Positions 15,754-16,363 of a stretch of 16,363 nt of DNA are shown piece by piece (positions within the stretch are counted from its first letter, which is position 1; the number at the start of each line of letters is the position of its first letter). The DNA comes from Bacteroides sp. CAG:1060 (lineage in GTDB: Bacteria > Bacteroidota > Bacteroidia > Bacteroidales > UBA932), in assembly GCA_000432655.1 (NCBI GenBank), contig HF986301.1, positions 49,708-66,070 of the forward strand. The letters run 5' to 3'. Position numbers and translations under genes: made by a program. The notes beneath the pieces were generated by a model. The model did not search any database, was not told the origin of the DNA, and worked only from the letters and a program-made list of their open reading frames with translations.

Positions 15754-16363
15754 TTCTTTTTCCTCCTTTCTTGAGCAACAGAGATCATACAATATACCGT
15801 AGGTATAAGCACAAGGGTCACCAGGGTTGAGATGGTCAAGCCCCAACATACGGTAATACCAAGAGAATTCCACATCTCGGCGCCTTCACCATGACCTACT
15901 GCCATCGGGAGCATACCGAGAACGGTAGTAAGAGTGGTCATGAGAATCGGACGCAAACGGCTCTTTGCCGCTGTTGTCGCCGCATCTCTGACGTTCATTC
16001 CCCTCTCACGGCACAAAATGGTGTAGTCAATAAGCACGATACCGTTCTTCACCACAATACCGAGAAGGATTATCACTCCAATCAAAGCCATGAGTCCAAG
16101 CGCCGTGCCTGTCACTCTCAAGCCGAAGAACACACCTATAAGCGCAAACGGAATTGAAAGCATTATGACAAGCGGTCCCATATAAGACTCGAACTGAGAC
16201 GCCATCACCATATACACGAGCACCACCATAAGAATCATAAGCACAAAGAGATCCCTGAATGAATCCTGCTGGTCCTCATAATCTCCGGCAATGACCGTGC
16301 TGAGTCCGGACGGCACCTGAGTGTCGGCAATAACCGTCTCGGCTACGGCTACGGCGTCACTAA
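15750..16363 (-). CDS. RND-family efflux pump inner-membrane subunit, partial (C-terminal part)
   Basis: The last 203 residues of an RND transporter; the gene continues past the right edge without a stop. Five hydrophobic segments fit transmembrane helices 8-12 of AcrB-type pumps: LFVLMILMVVLVYMVMASQ, the helix around PLVIMLSIPFALIGVFFG, the one in LIGVIILLGIVVKNGIVLID, RPILMTTLTTVLGMLPMAVG, and the last near TLVTLVLIPTVYCMI. The family motifs ASQFESY and SRLRPILMT are present. It exports small molecules using the proton gradient, with a periplasmic adaptor and outer-membrane channel. Whether the substrate is a drug (AcrB type) or a metal (CzcA type) cannot be decided from this end; the sequence resembles the drug type more. 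It ends in RKKK and overlaps the next gene by four bases. Confidence 0.94.
   Translation of the reverse strand, partial: SDAVAVAETVIADTQVPSGLSTVIAGDYEDQQDSFRDLFVLMILMVVLVYMVMASQFESYMGPLVIMLSIPFALIGVFFGLRVTGTALGLMALIGVIILLGIVVKNGIVLIDYTILCRERGMNVRDAATTAAKSRLRPILMTTLTTVLGMLPMAVGHGEGAEMWNSLGITVCWGLTISTLVTLVLIPTVYCMISVAQERRKKK

Noticed and set aside
15754..15873. An upstream start that would lengthen the small protein after the pump by 40 residues
   Set aside because: The added part is entirely the out-of-frame RND gene; MKALF at 15753 begins a compact domain and overlaps the pump stop.

Overview
All sixteen recognisable genes lie on the minus strand, so the window reads from right to left. It looks like a chromosomal segment from a Bacteroidota, probably a member of the Bacteroidales. 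The pointers are BACON-domain lipoproteins, a very large TonB-dependent receptor with a carboxypeptidase-regulatory-like N-terminus, promoters of the TTTG / TAnnTTTG type in place of -35/-10 boxes, and a lack of Shine-Dalgarno sequences. The genus cannot be fixed from the sequence. I saw no tRNA, rRNA, CRISPR array, insertion sequence or phage gene, and no gene-free stretch reaches 300 bases.

Right end (16363 to about 15420): the C-terminal end of an RND-type efflux pump, cut by the window edge, is followed with an ATGA overlap by a small 97-residue protein, possibly PII-like. A GC-rich hairpin with a U-tract closes this unit.

Centre right (15406 to 9923): a tightly packed housekeeping run, trxA, a small outer-membrane beta-barrel, a LOG-family hydrolase, a polyprenyl diphosphate synthase (ispB), DNA polymerase III delta' (holB), a RicT/PSP1 protein and trmB. 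The junctions from the barrel gene onward are 3-base gaps or overlaps of 1 to 11 bases (GTGA, ATGA, TAATG), which suggests one transcript with translational coupling.

Centre (9922 to 7260): a near-perfect Bacteroidota promoter sits against the trmB stop codon and drives metK, smpB and miaA. The metK leader contains what reads as a SAM-II (metA-type) riboswitch whose 3' strand ends just before the metK AUG. S-adenosylmethionine would thus repress its own synthetase. The miaA product is unusual: it has an extra segment after the P-loop and lacks the central arm found in its relatives.

Left (7239 to 1): a promoter after miaA drives a two-gene unit, an Oar-like TonB-dependent receptor and a 640-residue surface-type lipoprotein built of alternating BACON and OB-fold-like modules, closed by a strong terminator. 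A second, related lipoprotein gene follows, probably from its own weaker promoter, and runs off the left edge. No SusD gene is present, so this is not a standard SusC/D glycan-uptake pair. The two lipoproteins share a C-terminal module.

The most informative non-coding element is the metK-leader riboswitch. The most puzzling coding features are the altered MiaA and the receptor plus modular lipoprotein pair.
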